A DNA stretch of 22,418 bases, taken from CALBPI01 sp039700805 (GTDB lineage: Bacteria; Pseudomonadota; Gammaproteobacteria; Steroidobacterales; Woeseiaceae). The first letter of the stretch is position 1; each line of letters opens with the position of its first letter. Shown here in pieces: positions 7,990 to 15,392 of the stretch. Both the position numbers and the translations under genes were made by a program. The stretch lies in contig JBCAZE010000032.1 in the NCBI GenBank assembly GCA_039700805.1, positions 1-22,418 of the forward strand, given 5' to 3'. Under the pieces are notes generated by a model. That model was given only the letters and a program-made list of their open reading frames with translations. It did not search any database and was not told the DNA's origin.

Positions 7990-8018
7990 TTGCACCAAAT
8001 TTGAATCTAGATTAAAAT
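7990..8018 (+). promoter_or_regulatory. Candidate promoter of the acyl-CoA dehydrogenase gene
   Basis: TTGCAC (7990-7995), 17-nt spacer, TAAAAT (8013-8018, 5 of 6), in an AT-rich part of the divergent region. It would start transcription near 8025, about 55 nt before the ATG at 8080. Confidence 0.45.
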
Positions 8019-8036
8019 TAACGGAATTGAACACGC

Positions 8037-8062
8037 GCAACGCCGAGCCATAACAGCGTTGC
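8037..8062 (+). promoter_or_regulatory. Inverted repeat in the acyl-CoA dehydrogenase leader
   Basis: GCAACGC (8037-8043), 12-nt loop, GCGTTGC (8056-8062): a perfect 7-bp repeat between the predicted transcription start and the ribosome-binding site. It could be a regulator operator or an mRNA hairpin. No T tract follows, so it is not a terminator. Confidence 0.4.
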
Positions 8063-8079
8063 TTCGGGAGCCGCGACAG

Positions 8080-9243
8080 ATGCAATTTGAATTGACCGAC
8101 GAACAACAGATGATCCGCGATGCCGCGCGAGACTTCGCGCAGAACGAAATCGTTCCTGTCGCAGCAGCCCATGATGCTTCCGGCGAATTTCCCAGTGAAA
8201 CCATCGCCAAGGCTGGCGAGCTTGGATTCATGGGCATTGAAGTACCGGTCGAATACGGCGGTGCCGGCATGGACGCTATTTGCTACGCCCTGTTGCTAGA
8301 GGAAATCGCCGCAGCGGATGGCGCGCACAGCACCATTATTTCGGTCAACAATAGCCTTTATAGCAACGGGATTTTGGGTTTTGGTACAGATGCGCAGAAA
8401 AAAGCGTTCATCGAGCCTGTCGCTACCGGTCAAGCAATCGGCGCCTACGCCCTAACCGAACCGCAGTCAGGTTCTGACTCGAGCAATATGCGGTCCCGCG
8501 CCGTGCTGTCAAAAGACGGTAGTCATTACGTTATCAATGCGAAGAAATCGTGGATTACCTCAGGCCCTGTCGCACGTTTCATCGTCGTCTTTGCGATGAC
8601 TGATCCTGATGCAGGCGCACGTGGCGTTTCTGCTTTTGTTATCGATACGGAGAAACCTGGTTTTTCTCGAGGGAAAACAGAGCCAAAGTTAGGTATTCGG
8701 GCCTCAGCAACCTGTGAGATCGAGCTAACCGACTATGAATGCCCAATTGAAAATCGTTTGGGTGATGAAGGCGAAGGCTTCAAAATAGCGATGACCGTAC
8801 TCGACGCCGGACGCATTGGTATCGCGGCACAAGCGGTTGGCATTGCCCGCGCCGCTTATGAGGCAAGCGTTGCCTATTCGCAAGAGCGGATAGCATTCGG
8901 CTCCCCAATTGGTTCTTTCCAAATGAACCAAGCCAAAATCGCTGACATGAAGACTCGCTTGGAGGCCGCTCGTTTGCTGACGCTTCAAGCCGCTTGGTCG
9001 AAAGACGAAGCGAAAAAGACCGGAGCGAGAAACACACTAAACGCGAGTATGGCGAAACTGTATGCCTCTGAGGCAGCAATGTTTATTACGCACGCGGCGG
9101 TCCAAATGCACGGTGGCATGGGCTACAGCAAAGAGCTACCTGTGGAACGTTATTTTCGCGACGCGAAGATCACCGAAATCTATGAAGGAACCAGCGAAAT
9201 CCAACGGATGGTGATCGCGCGGGCGGAAACAGGACTGCGATAA
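8080..9243 (+). CDS. Short-chain (butyryl-type) acyl-CoA dehydrogenase
   Basis: A 387-residue FAD-dependent acyl-CoA dehydrogenase catalysing alpha,beta-oxidation of an acyl-CoA and passing electrons to ETF. It has the three usual parts: helical N-domain (MQFELTDEQQMIRDAARDFA...), beta domain with the signature YALTEPQSGSDSSNM and WITSG, and C-domain with RIAFGSPIGSFQMNQAKIADM and QMHGGMGY. The catalytic base Glu369 is in TEIYEGTSEIQRMVIAR, the position used by short/medium-chain and butyryl-CoA enzymes rather than isovaleryl-CoA dehydrogenase. ATG at 8080 is preferred over an in-frame TTG at 8059, since MQFELTDEQ is the family N-terminus and CGGGAG lies upstream. It converges on the ferredoxin gene and is divergent from the HMG-CoA lyase gene. 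Chain-length preference is inferred. Confidence 0.93.
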   Translation: MQFELTDEQQMIRDAARDFAQNEIVPVAAAHDASGEFPSETIAKAGELGFMGIEVPVEYGGAGMDAICYALLLEEIAAADGAHSTIISVNNSLYSNGILGFGTDAQKKAFIEPVATGQAIGAYALTEPQSGSDSSNMRSRAVLSKDGSHYVINAKKSWITSGPVARFIVVFAMTDPDAGARGVSAFVIDTEKPGFSRGKTEPKLGIRASATCEIELTDYECPIENRLGDEGEGFKIAMTVLDAGRIGIAAQAVGIARAAYEASVAYSQERIAFGSPIGSFQMNQAKIADMKTRLEAARLLTLQAAWSKDEAKKTGARNTLNASMAKLYASEAAMFITHAAVQMHGGMGYSKELPVERYFRDAKITEIYEGTSEIQRMVIARAETGLR

Positions 9244-9266
9244 GCCGCACCGCTCGTCAGCAGCGA

Positions 9267-9282
9267 TAAGGCGCTAGCCTTA
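9267..9282. terminator. Small hairpin between convergent genes
   Basis: TAAGGC (9267-9272), loop GCTA, GCCTTA (9277-9282), in the 64-bp gap between the converging acyl-CoA dehydrogenase and ferredoxin genes. Neither side has a proper T tract, so any terminator role is uncertain. Confidence 0.3.
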
Positions 9283-9307
9283 GATCGTTTCGGCCAAGCT
9301 TTTCGAA

Positions 9308-9826
9308 CTACATATCGTTTTGTGCGACATGTACGACGAGCCCGTCGAGTTCGTCAGTCATCTCGATCTGGCAGGTCAAACGGCTGTTGTCTTTTCTCTC
9401 ATAGGCGGCATCAAGCATGCTGTCTTCCATGTCGTCCATCTCAGGCAACTTGTCGACCCACGCCGCATCGATATAGCCATGACAGGTCGCGCATGCACAA
9501 GCACCGCCACATTCGGCTAGGATCGCATCAACGCCATTGTTTACAGCCGCCTCCATAACGGTGTAACCAACGTCAACCGACACTTCTTTTCTGTTGTCGT
9601 CACTATCGACAAAAACCACTGTTGGCATGTCGTCCATCTCAGGCAACTTGTCGACCCACGCCGCATCGATATAGCCATGACAGGTCGCGCATGCACAAGC
9701 ACCGCCACATTCGGCTAGGATCGCATCAACGCCATTGTTTACAGCCGCCTCCATAACGGTGTAACCAACGTCAACCGACACTTCTTTTCTGTTGTCGTCA
9801 CTATCGACAAAAACCACTGTTGGCAT
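9308..9826 (-). CDS. [2Fe-2S] ferredoxin (adrenodoxin/putidaredoxin type) with duplicated N-terminal part
   Basis: The 172-residue frame is a 106-residue vertebrate-type ferredoxin preceded by an exact copy of its own first 66 residues. Such ferredoxins shuttle single electrons to monooxygenases or Fe-S assembly. The intact unit (residues 67-172) has the CxxxxxCxxC cluster motif in ECGGACACATCH (Cys40, 46, 49 in unit numbering, plus an extra Cys44) and the fourth ligand Cys86 in SRLTCQIE, the putidaredoxin spacing. The first copy has the first three cysteines but lacks Cys86, so it should not hold a normal cluster alone. AGGAG precedes the ATG at 9826. An ATG at 9628 would give the normal 106-residue protein. 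The two copies are nucleotide-identical, so this is either a very recent duplication or an assembly error. No P450 or reductase gene is nearby. Confidence 0.85.
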   Translation of the reverse strand: MPTVVFVDSDDNRKEVSVDVGYTVMEAAVNNGVDAILAECGGACACATCHGYIDAAWVDKLPEMDDMPTVVFVDSDDNRKEVSVDVGYTVMEAAVNNGVDAILAECGGACACATCHGYIDAAWVDKLPEMDDMEDSMLDAAYERKDNSRLTCQIEMTDELDGLVVHVAQNDM

Positions 9827-9828
9827 GT
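9428..9828. repeat. Perfect 198-bp tandem duplication inside the ferredoxin gene
   Basis: Positions 9428-9630 are identical to 9626-9828 (203 matching bases at an offset of 198). The period is 66 codons, so the frame is kept. Identity includes all synonymous positions and stops at 9427 versus 9625 and at 9631 versus 9829. Confidence 0.95.
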
Positions 9829-9926
9829 TCGCTCCTGTCCGCTTACGCCCATCATTGAATTGTGGCGCATTATACGGATTTCAAGCCGCTGAGAACGCTT
9901 TTTGTCCCGACTGAGTGACAACATCA

Positions 9927-10117
9927 GTTCTTCGTGAACATCGCCGCTCTCGGCCATCCTTGGCCTCCACGGCATACCGTTCTTCGTGAACATNNNNNNN
10001 NNNNNNNNNNNNNNNNNNNNNNNNNNNNNNNNNNNNNNNNNNNNNNNNNNNNNNNNNNNNNNNNNNNNNNNNNNNNNNNNNNNNNNNNNNNNNCGGCATA
10101 CCGTTCTTCGTGAACAT
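9927..10117. repeat. Intergenic 52-bp repeat interrupted by the assembly gap
   Basis: GTTCTTCGTGAACAT occurs at 9927-9941, 9979-9993 and 10103-10117. The first two are 52 bp apart. The last two are each preceded by CGGCATACC, so 24 identical bases flank the N run on both sides. The unit contains small palindromes (GTTC-N5-GAAC, GCCG/CGGC, GGCC/GGCC). This looks like a tandem minisatellite that the assembler could not span. With only two readable partial copies, the copy number is unknown. Confidence 0.7.
9994..10093. other. Assembly gap (100 N)
   Basis: Exactly 100 N, the usual placeholder for a gap of unknown length. Apparent reading frames through it are meaningless. From 9844 to 9926 I see no gene or signal. 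Confidence 1.
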
Positions 10118-10148
10118 AAAAAAAGGCGGGTCAAACGCCCGCCTTTTT
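10118..10148. terminator. Terminator after the TonB operon
   Basis: Seven A (10118-10124), GGCGGG (10125-10130), 7-nt loop, CCCGCC (10138-10143), five T (10144-10148). On the minus strand this gives a GC-rich stem followed by seven T, 22 nt after the stop of the TPR gene. It may also work on the plus strand. Confidence 0.9.
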
Positions 10149-10170
10149 CGTTGAGGTTTCAGCTAGCACT

Positions 10171-11553
10171 CTATGGTGCCGCTTCCCCCGTCGTTGCCGG
10201 CTCGTCTTCGCTACTCGAATCCTCTGCAGGCTCTTCAGCCGCCGGCGTATTACGACGTGCTTGTTGACGTGCAATACGCAACTGCTCAAGGCGTGCGAGA
10301 TCCGAGTCGATGACTTTGATCCACTGCGTCGCAAGCGTACGGCTGCGCTCGCTTTGCTGTGCCTTCCGGAACTCTTGCTTCGCGGCGCTCAGTCTATCCA
10401 TGTTGTACAAGCACATACCGATCGTGATGTTGCTGTCGGACGGACGCTGCAAACCACCCTTGCGAATGCTCGAACGACCCGCTTCGACACACTCGGAGTA
10501 TTGGTCGGTATTCAGATATGAAATCGCCAGCCGCGCGTCTAGATCACCGTCAGTGGTCAAACGCGCAGCCTCACGCAATGCTGGAATCGCCTTGAGGTCT
10601 TCCGCCGCCAAAGCCCACGCTTGAGACAATAGACGATAGTTCTTCGCCTCTTTACTGATGACGCCAGAAGCCATCCCATTCTCTAGAACAACAGCCGCTT
10701 TGTAAGGAATCTCCCCTTGTAGGTAGAGTTGGGCCATCGTGACTTGTTCAGTTTCAGAACCCAACACGCCGGCGGTATACATCGCTTCGTAGACCGACAA
10801 CATGTTTCGCTCTTCGCCAAGCTCAGAGAAAATGCCACCGAGCGCCATCCAGTATGACTTCTTCGGCCAGCCAGCAATCAGGAGCTTCAAGGTATCGCGT
10901 ACGCAGCGATACTGCTCAAGCTGATAGCAAGCGTAGTACTTCAAGTTGTACCAGTCTTCCTTGATCTGCGTGCCACGACGTGTCGCCTCAGCAATCGCCG
11001 TATCAAGCGGCTGGATCATTTTGCCGAACTCACCTGTCTGAGAATACGCTTGGGCGAGCAGTACATACGCCTCAGGCGGGGGATTGTTCGCCGTCTCGAA
11101 CCATTCTCCCAGGTAGCGAATGGTCTGTTGGTAGTTCTCTTTGGTCGCGTACAACTGAGCGATCGTGTAGACCGTCTGAGAGCGCATTTGCGGCTCAACC
11201 GATGGAATTCGAATCAATTGCTCATAGGCACTAATCGCACCGTCCGTATTGCCACGGCTGTACTCGATGAAACCCTTAAAATTGAGAACATTACCCTTCT
11301 CGAACTCAGTGATTTCATCACGTAGCATACCGTCGATAATACGCAGCGCACCAGGCCAGTCTTCGGTGTCAACCAATTCCTGCGCTTTGGTGAGCTTGTC
11401 ATAAACGGGCTTCGAGAGTGCTTCTGCCTTCTTCGTTTCACGTTTAGGCGGCTCATCGTCTTGTGCCATCACAGTCGGTGCCGCGAGGCCCAAGCCCAGC
11501 GCAGCAACCACGGTGATCAGACGACTGATCCAACGATTTCTTGCATTCATCAT
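10171..11553 (-). CDS. TPR-repeat protein of the TonB2-type system, secreted
   Basis: A 460-residue protein with a signal peptide (about 1-30; hydrophobic LITVVAALGLGLAAPTVMA then QDDEPP), so it is probably periplasmic. From about 50 to 430 it is built of tetratricopeptide-like helical pairs, for example KAQELVDTEDWPGALRIIDGML, GFIEYSRGNTDGAISAYEQLI and YVLLAQAYSQTGEFGKMIQPLDTAI. The last 30 residues are an acidic, low-complexity tail (EEPAEDSSSEDEPATTGE). In Vibrio and related bacteria a TPR protein follows tonB2 and supports TonB2-dependent uptake; here it likewise follows tonB by 30 nt. Its precise partner is unknown. Two adjacent ATGs (11553, 11550) could start it; AGGGA lies upstream of both. 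It is the last gene before a strong terminator. Confidence 0.88.
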   Translation of the reverse strand: MMNARNRWISRLITVVAALGLGLAAPTVMAQDDEPPKRETKKAEALSKPVYDKLTKAQELVDTEDWPGALRIIDGMLRDEITEFEKGNVLNFKGFIEYSRGNTDGAISAYEQLIRIPSVEPQMRSQTVYTIAQLYATKENYQQTIRYLGEWFETANNPPPEAYVLLAQAYSQTGEFGKMIQPLDTAIAEATRRGTQIKEDWYNLKYYACYQLEQYRCVRDTLKLLIAGWPKKSYWMALGGIFSELGEERNMLSVYEAMYTAGVLGSETEQVTMAQLYLQGEIPYKAAVVLENGMASGVISKEAKNYRLLSQAWALAAEDLKAIPALREAARLTTDGDLDARLAISYLNTDQYSECVEAGRSSIRKGGLQRPSDSNITIGMCLYNMDRLSAAKQEFRKAQQSERSRTLATQWIKVIDSDLARLEQLRIARQQARRNTPAAEEPAEDSSSEDEPATTGEAAP

Positions 11554-11583
11554 GGTAAATCCCTACTGAAACTTGCGTTTCAG

Positions 11584-12183
11584 CTACTTCTGCAATTCAA
11601 AACGGATACGTGTTTCAACACCAGGCACTTCGACTGGCTGACCGTCGACAACCCGCGGCTTGTATTTGAACTTCAAGACCGCGTTGGTTGCAGCACGGTT
11701 GAACAAACTGCTCGTTGAATACGTGACCGTAGGATCCTTGACCGTACCGGACGTCGTCACCGTGAACATCATGTCAACGTAGCCTTCAAGGCCACGTGAC
11801 AACGCTCGGTTTGGATAAACGGGTGCAACACGCACGATCGGCAAATACTCACCGTCGGAGTAGCTCAATGCCCCTGGACCAGCAATCTGTGAAGACGTGT
11901 TAACCGTCGGTGCACGAACCCCTACCGTCGCAACGTTGGGATCAACGTTATCCATAGGAGGCGGTGGCACATCGGGTGGCGGCGTTTCTGGCTTCTGAGG
12001 TTTCTCAGGCTTACGCTCTTCACGATTCACGACTTCCTGCTGCTTAACGCGGACGAAATCGAGCATCATGCGCTCACGTGGATCCTGCAGTACTTGTGTG
12101 CCATTCTCGATGAGGAAATTCATCAAGAACAACAAAAAGCACGTCACAAGCGCTCCAGAAATGACACCAATCAGATATCTCAT
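11584..12183 (-). CDS. tonB: TonB family energy transducer (short, TonB2-like)
   Basis: A 199-residue TonB. It transmits inner-membrane proton-motive force from ExbB/ExbD to outer-membrane TonB-dependent receptors. A single N-terminal transmembrane anchor lies at about 4-25. The periplasmic linker has a short proline/lysine-rich segment (58-76: KPEKPQKPETPPPDVPPPP), and a compact C-terminal domain (about 113-199) contains the conserved VYPNRALSRGLEGYV (122-136) and ends KYKPRVVDGQPVEVPGVETRIRF. The linker is short compared with E. coli TonB (239 residues), as in TonB2 proteins. GGGAGG lies before the ATG at 12183. exbD ends 16 nt upstream and the TPR gene follows. Confidence 0.95.
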   Translation of the reverse strand: MRYLIGVISGALVTCFLLFLMNFLIENGTQVLQDPRERMMLDFVRVKQQEVVNREERKPEKPQKPETPPPDVPPPPMDNVDPNVATVGVRAPTVNTSSQIAGPGALSYSDGEYLPIVRVAPVYPNRALSRGLEGYVDMMFTVTTSGTVKDPTVTYSTSSLFNRAATNAVLKFKYKPRVVDGQPVEVPGVETRIRFELQK

Positions 12184-12199
12184 CGCCTTATCCTCCCGC

Positions 12200-12607
12200 C
12201 TACTCGTTGTTGGCGGCTAACGAAACGTTATCCACTCCGGCCTCACGCGCCGCATTCATAACGATCACCAGCGTTTCGTTATTCGACAGCTTGTCAGCCT
12301 GAATAACCACCGAGCCCTTAGGGTTCTCAGCGTGTAGACGCTCGATGTTCGCGCGGACGGCACGAGGGTCGATGCGACGACGATCGATCCAGATCTCATT
12401 GGTGGATCCAATAGCGACCAGAATATTCGCGTCATCCACCTTATTGGCAGTTGGCGCATCCGGACGATTCACATCGAGGCCAGACTCTTTAATGAACGAA
12501 GCGGTCACAATGAAGAAAATCAACATGATGAACACGACGTCGAGCATCGGCGTCAAGTCAATCGCGCTTTCATCTTCCTCCGCCATCGCGGCATTTTGTT
12601 TACGCAT
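12200..12607 (-). CDS. exbD: ExbD proton-channel subunit
   Basis: A 135-residue ExbD/TolR protein. ExbD dimers sit in the ExbB pentamer and conduct protons that energise TonB. A short cytoplasmic N-terminus is followed by one transmembrane helix (about 21-41) that starts LTPMLDVVFIMLIFFIV. Asp23 corresponds to the essential protonatable Asp25 of E. coli ExbD. The periplasmic domain (about 60-135) has GSTNEIWIDRRRIDP and GSVVIQADKLSNNETLV, typical of the family. AGAGGAA precedes the ATG at 12607. It lies 21 nt after exbB and 16 nt before tonB. Confidence 0.95.
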   Translation of the reverse strand: MRKQNAAMAEEDESAIDLTPMLDVVFIMLIFFIVTASFIKESGLDVNRPDAPTANKVDDANILVAIGSTNEIWIDRRRIDPRAVRANIERLHAENPKGSVVIQADKLSNNETLVIVMNAAREAGVDNVSLAANNE

Positions 12608-12628
12608 GTGTGCGTTCCTCTTCTATTT

Positions 12629-13156
12629 TTAATGATCCATGGTCAGAGAGTCTTCGAGTAACTCGATTTCCCGCTCTGATCGTCTGGACAAAATCGTAAT
12701 CAACAAGACACCGGAGAGCGCACCGACCATTCCCGCCATCGTTGGAATGGTCGCTGACGACACACCATCAGCCATCGAACGTACGTTACCGGAACCCGAT
12801 AAGGCCATAACCTCGAACACGCGAATCATGCCGGTCACCGTGCCCATCAGGCCCAGTAGCGGACACAATGCGACGAGCGTCTTAATGACGTTCAGCCACT
12901 GCTCGCTCTCGAGTTCAACCTCAGAGATGATCGCTTCACGAATGCGATGTGCATTCCACGAACGGCGCTCGCTGCGCGCTTCCCATTTGGCCCGAGCTTT
13001 ATCAACCAACTTCGGCAATGTGGTGTTGTAGAAAATCGTTCTTTCCACAATGAGCAGCCACATCAGGAAGATGGTGACGGCGATCCAAAACAGTAATGGA
13101 CCGCCCGCCTCCATGAAGTCACGTACGGAGAGAAATTGGTCTTCTATCCAACGCAT
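12629..13156 (-). CDS. exbB: ExbB (MotA/TolQ/ExbB family), short ExbB2 type
   Basis: A 175-residue ExbB2-like protein, shorter than E. coli ExbB (244). Three transmembrane segments: about 15-38 (LLFWIAVTIFLMWLLIVERTI), about 93-116 and about 135-157. The conserved proton-channel block is CPLLGLMGTVTGMIRVFEVM. It forms the pentameric part of the TonB motor with ExbD. AGGAG before the ATG at 13156 overlaps the stop of the upstream ttpC-like gene, indicating coupled translation. The short form next to a second, larger MotA/TolQ protein is the hallmark of TonB2 systems. Confidence 0.93.
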   Translation of the reverse strand: MRWIEDQFLSVRDFMEAGGPLLFWIAVTIFLMWLLIVERTIFYNTTLPKLVDKARAKWEARSERRSWNAHRIREAIISEVELESEQWLNVIKTLVALCPLLGLMGTVTGMIRVFEVMALSGSGNVRSMADGVSSATIPTMAGMVGALSGVLLITILSRRSEREIELLEDSLTMDH

Positions 13157-13165
13157 GCTTGGCTC

Positions 13166-14539
13166 CTAAGCCTTGTGGGCCGCTTCAGAGTGCTCAGCAA
13201 CCATACCGGCGCTTTGCTCGGTCAAGATACTGATCAGTCGTTTCGCGCGACCAGCCAAAATGGTGTGCAGCAGAATCATCGGAATCGCGACACATAGACC
13301 CAGAACCGTTGTCATCAACGCGGTGGAGATACCACCCGCCATCAGTTTCGGATCACCGGCACCGTACAGCGTAATCACCTGGAAGGTCTTGATCATACCG
13401 GTCACCGTTCCAAGCAGACCGAGGAGCGGTGCAACGGCGGCAATCACCTTCACGAGCAGAAGACCACGGTTGATCTTCGGTACTTCTTTTAGGACCGCCT
13501 CGTTTAATTTAAGTTCCAGCGTCTCGGTATCGACGCTCTTGTTGCTGGTGTAAGCCATCAGAACGCGACCCAATGCATTGTCTGCAGTGGGGTTACCGAT
13601 GTTCTTGAGCTGACGTGAAACCTTGCCGTTAGCCGACAACAGGCTCGCAAGCAGGAAGATCGCGATGATCAAGCCGATCAGACCCAGCCCAATGATCACG
13701 AGGCCGACAGGGCCGCCATCACCAAACACACGTTCGCTCAAGCTCTTCGACTCAACCAGTGTGGCGAGTACGCCGCCACGGGTCGGATCGATACCGACAA
13801 CCACCGTCTCACCCGGCTGCGCGCCGAATAGATCTGATGTGCTTGAGGTGTAACGCCCTTGCGGTTGTTTCGGCAATCCTGTGAGTGCACCTGTCTCCGA
13901 GTTGTACTCAAGAAACTCACCATCACCGACCATGACAAAGTTACCGATTCGGATCACTTCGCCACTGGTGACTTCACCGTCAGAAATCACATCAGCCGTG
14001 AACTTCGAGACTTTGCCTGACTCAACAACTTCGCGTTGCAATTCAAACCACAGCTGCTCGATCTCTTCGATTGACGCAAGATTCGTTGAGCTCGCCATTT
14101 TAGTACCAAGCGCCACGAGAAAGTCCTCGCGATCGGGATACTCAAGGTTGGTCAGCGAAGCGCCGAACTTGCCCTGGGTGTCACCCGCCACCTGCTGAAG
14201 TACGCCGAACAGCTCTTTGAGCTCACCCAGCGCTTCATCAAGCTCAGCTTCTTTTGTGGTCAACAATGAATTGTTGGCTTCGAACGTCTGCTCTAACTGT
14301 GCGCCGCGACGCTCAGCTGCCGTGCGCTCGTTTCGCGCCTGGTTCAGCAGGTTTTGTTGCTCAGATTTGCGTGCATTGAACTCCGCCTCGCGTTGCCGCG
14401 CTTCGGCTGAGTCTTGCGTTTGACCGCGTTCAATTTGACGCAACAGCTCATTCAGAGAGCCGACTTCTTGTGCTTGCGCGGCAGGCGCACTCGCCAGAAC
14501 GAGGGCTGCGGCCAGCGATGTCAGTTTTTTGAATTTCAT
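13166..14539 (-). CDS. TtpC-like MotA/TolQ/ExbB protein with periplasmic coiled-coil domain
   Basis: A 457-residue protein corresponding to Vibrio TtpC, the additional component needed by TonB2 complexes. Signal peptide about 1-23 (LAAALVLASAPAAQA); charged coiled coil about 38-110 (RQREAEFNARKSEQQNLLNQ and onward); a predicted periplasmic beta-rich region about 120-268; then three transmembrane segments at about 277-300, 362-385 and 404-428. The ExbB signature PLLGLLGTVTGMIKTFQVIT is at 371-390. GGGGAG lies 10 nt before the ATG at 14539. The gene sits between DUF3450 and exbB, the same order as in Vibrio and Shewanella clusters. It presumably links or tunes the ExbB2-ExbD2-TonB2 motor; the mechanism is not visible from sequence. 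Confidence 0.92.
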   Translation of the reverse strand: MKFKKLTSLAAALVLASAPAAQAQEVGSLNELLRQIERGQTQDSAEARQREAEFNARKSEQQNLLNQARNERTAAERRGAQLEQTFEANNSLLTTKEAELDEALGELKELFGVLQQVAGDTQGKFGASLTNLEYPDREDFLVALGTKMASSTNLASIEEIEQLWFELQREVVESGKVSKFTADVISDGEVTSGEVIRIGNFVMVGDGEFLEYNSETGALTGLPKQPQGRYTSSTSDLFGAQPGETVVVGIDPTRGGVLATLVESKSLSERVFGDGGPVGLVIIGLGLIGLIIAIFLLASLLSANGKVSRQLKNIGNPTADNALGRVLMAYTSNKSVDTETLELKLNEAVLKEVPKINRGLLLVKVIAAVAPLLGLLGTVTGMIKTFQVITLYGAGDPKLMAGGISTALMTTVLGLCVAIPMILLHTILAGRAKRLISILTEQSAGMVAEHSEAAHKA

Positions 14540-14546
14540 GTTCTTG

Positions 14547-15317
14547 TTACTCCCCGGCGTTCACTGGCACCAGCAGCAGTTCCGGTGCGATCTTCTTGCC
14601 TGCTACCGCCAGGCCTTTTGCGACCTCCGCCCGGTAAGCGTCGTCGATTTCAAACTGTCTTGTTGACGTGTTGTAACGGGCCGTGGTTTCGCCATCAGCG
14701 GTTTGGAACAACAGTGCAACGCGACCAAGACGTAGGTACTGGCCAGGGAACACTTTGCCGTCTACCTCAAGGGTGCCTTCGTAGGCTTCGATCGTGCGAC
14801 CGTAGTCGACCTCGATCTGGTAGGCCTCCATCGCTTTCCGAAATTTTTCCGCAGCGCTGACGTCAGGATCGCTCATCAAGCCGTCCAGGGTCGCGATGCG
14901 ATTCGTGCGCTCTTCCATCAGGAACGGAATATCGAGTTCGATCGATTTCTTGAGGCCCGCGCTCATGCGTGTAATCAACGGCAAAATCTGACGGTTAATG
15001 GCCGTCGCGTTCTGCATAGACACTTCGATCTCTGAGAGCTTCTGGTTCTGACGATCAACCTGCGCTTGGAGCAGCTGGTTGTAGATCTTCAGACCATCGA
15101 TCTCTTTATTCACTGCACGGAATTCATCCGTCAATGAACGTGTCTGCGACACGATCCGGTCGATCCGCGTTTGCGACTGCACCTGACGATCCAGGCGATT
15201 TGACTCCGAACGCAATACGGAATCGACTGACTGAGCGCTTGCAGCACTGCCAAGAAGCAATGCGGCGGCGGTCGTCATGATCACGCCTAGGCGTGCACCG
15301 GTTTTGGACGGTTTCAT
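14547..15317 (-). CDS. DUF3450 family periplasmic protein
   Basis: A 256-residue protein of the uncharacterised DUF3450 family, which is consistently the first gene of ttpC-exbB2-exbD2-tonB2 clusters. Signal peptide about 1-28 (VIMTTAAALLLGSAASA then QSVDSV). Residues about 35-100 form a predicted coiled coil (RLDRQVQSQTRIDRIVSQTR through KLSEIEVSMQ). The C-terminal half contains the family pattern RFRKAMEAYQIEVDYG-like (here KFRKAMEAYQIEVDYGRTIE) and GQYLRLGRVALLFQTADG. GAGGAG precedes the ATG at 15317. A probable Fur box lies 12-30 nt upstream of the start. It likely works with TtpC in the periplasm, but this is inference from conserved neighbourhood. Confidence 0.9.
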   Translation of the reverse strand: MKPSKTGARLGVIMTTAAALLLGSAASAQSVDSVLRSESNRLDRQVQSQTRIDRIVSQTRSLTDEFRAVNKEIDGLKIYNQLLQAQVDRQNQKLSEIEVSMQNATAINRQILPLITRMSAGLKKSIELDIPFLMEERTNRIATLDGLMSDPDVSAAEKFRKAMEAYQIEVDYGRTIEAYEGTLEVDGKVFPGQYLRLGRVALLFQTADGETTARYNTSTRQFEIDDAYRAEVAKGLAVAGKKIAPELLLVPVNAGE

Positions 15318-15328
15318 GAAAACTCCTC

Positions 15329-15347
15329 AACGATGATTATGATTATC
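15329..15347 (-). promoter_or_regulatory. Probable Fur box before the TonB operon
   Basis: The minus strand reads GATAATCATAATCATCGTT, matching the 19-bp Fur consensus at about 15 of 19 positions, with two adjacent GATAAT/CATAAT hexamers. It lies just upstream of the DUF3450 ribosome-binding site. Iron repression would suit a TonB system. Confidence 0.6.
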
Positions 15348-15366
15348 CAAATTCAACAAACAGCCA

Positions 15367-15382
15367 CCCGCGCGAACGCGGG
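15367..15382 (-). other. Stable hairpin in the TonB operon leader
   Basis: CCCGCG (15367-15372), tetraloop, CGCGGG (15377-15382). On the minus-strand RNA this is a UUCG-type tetraloop closed by six G-C pairs. It lies between the small ORF stop (15393) and the Fur box. No T tract follows closely, so it is a structural or RNA-stability element rather than a clear terminator. Confidence 0.5.
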
Positions 15383-15392
15383 CAACAAACTC

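Noticed and set aside
9927..10117. CRISPR array at the assembly gap
   Set aside because: Only a 15-bp core is shared by the first two copies, the last two share 24 bp, no variable spacers can be read and no cas gene is in the window. A tandem repeat explains it better.
9739..10134. Minus-strand frames running through the N run
   Set aside because: Their middle is undefined sequence and the ends are translated repeat units; no ribosome-binding site or known domain.
15367..15382. GC-rich hairpin as a terminator ahead of the TonB operon
   Set aside because: No T tract follows on the minus strand; only scattered T residues lie downstream.
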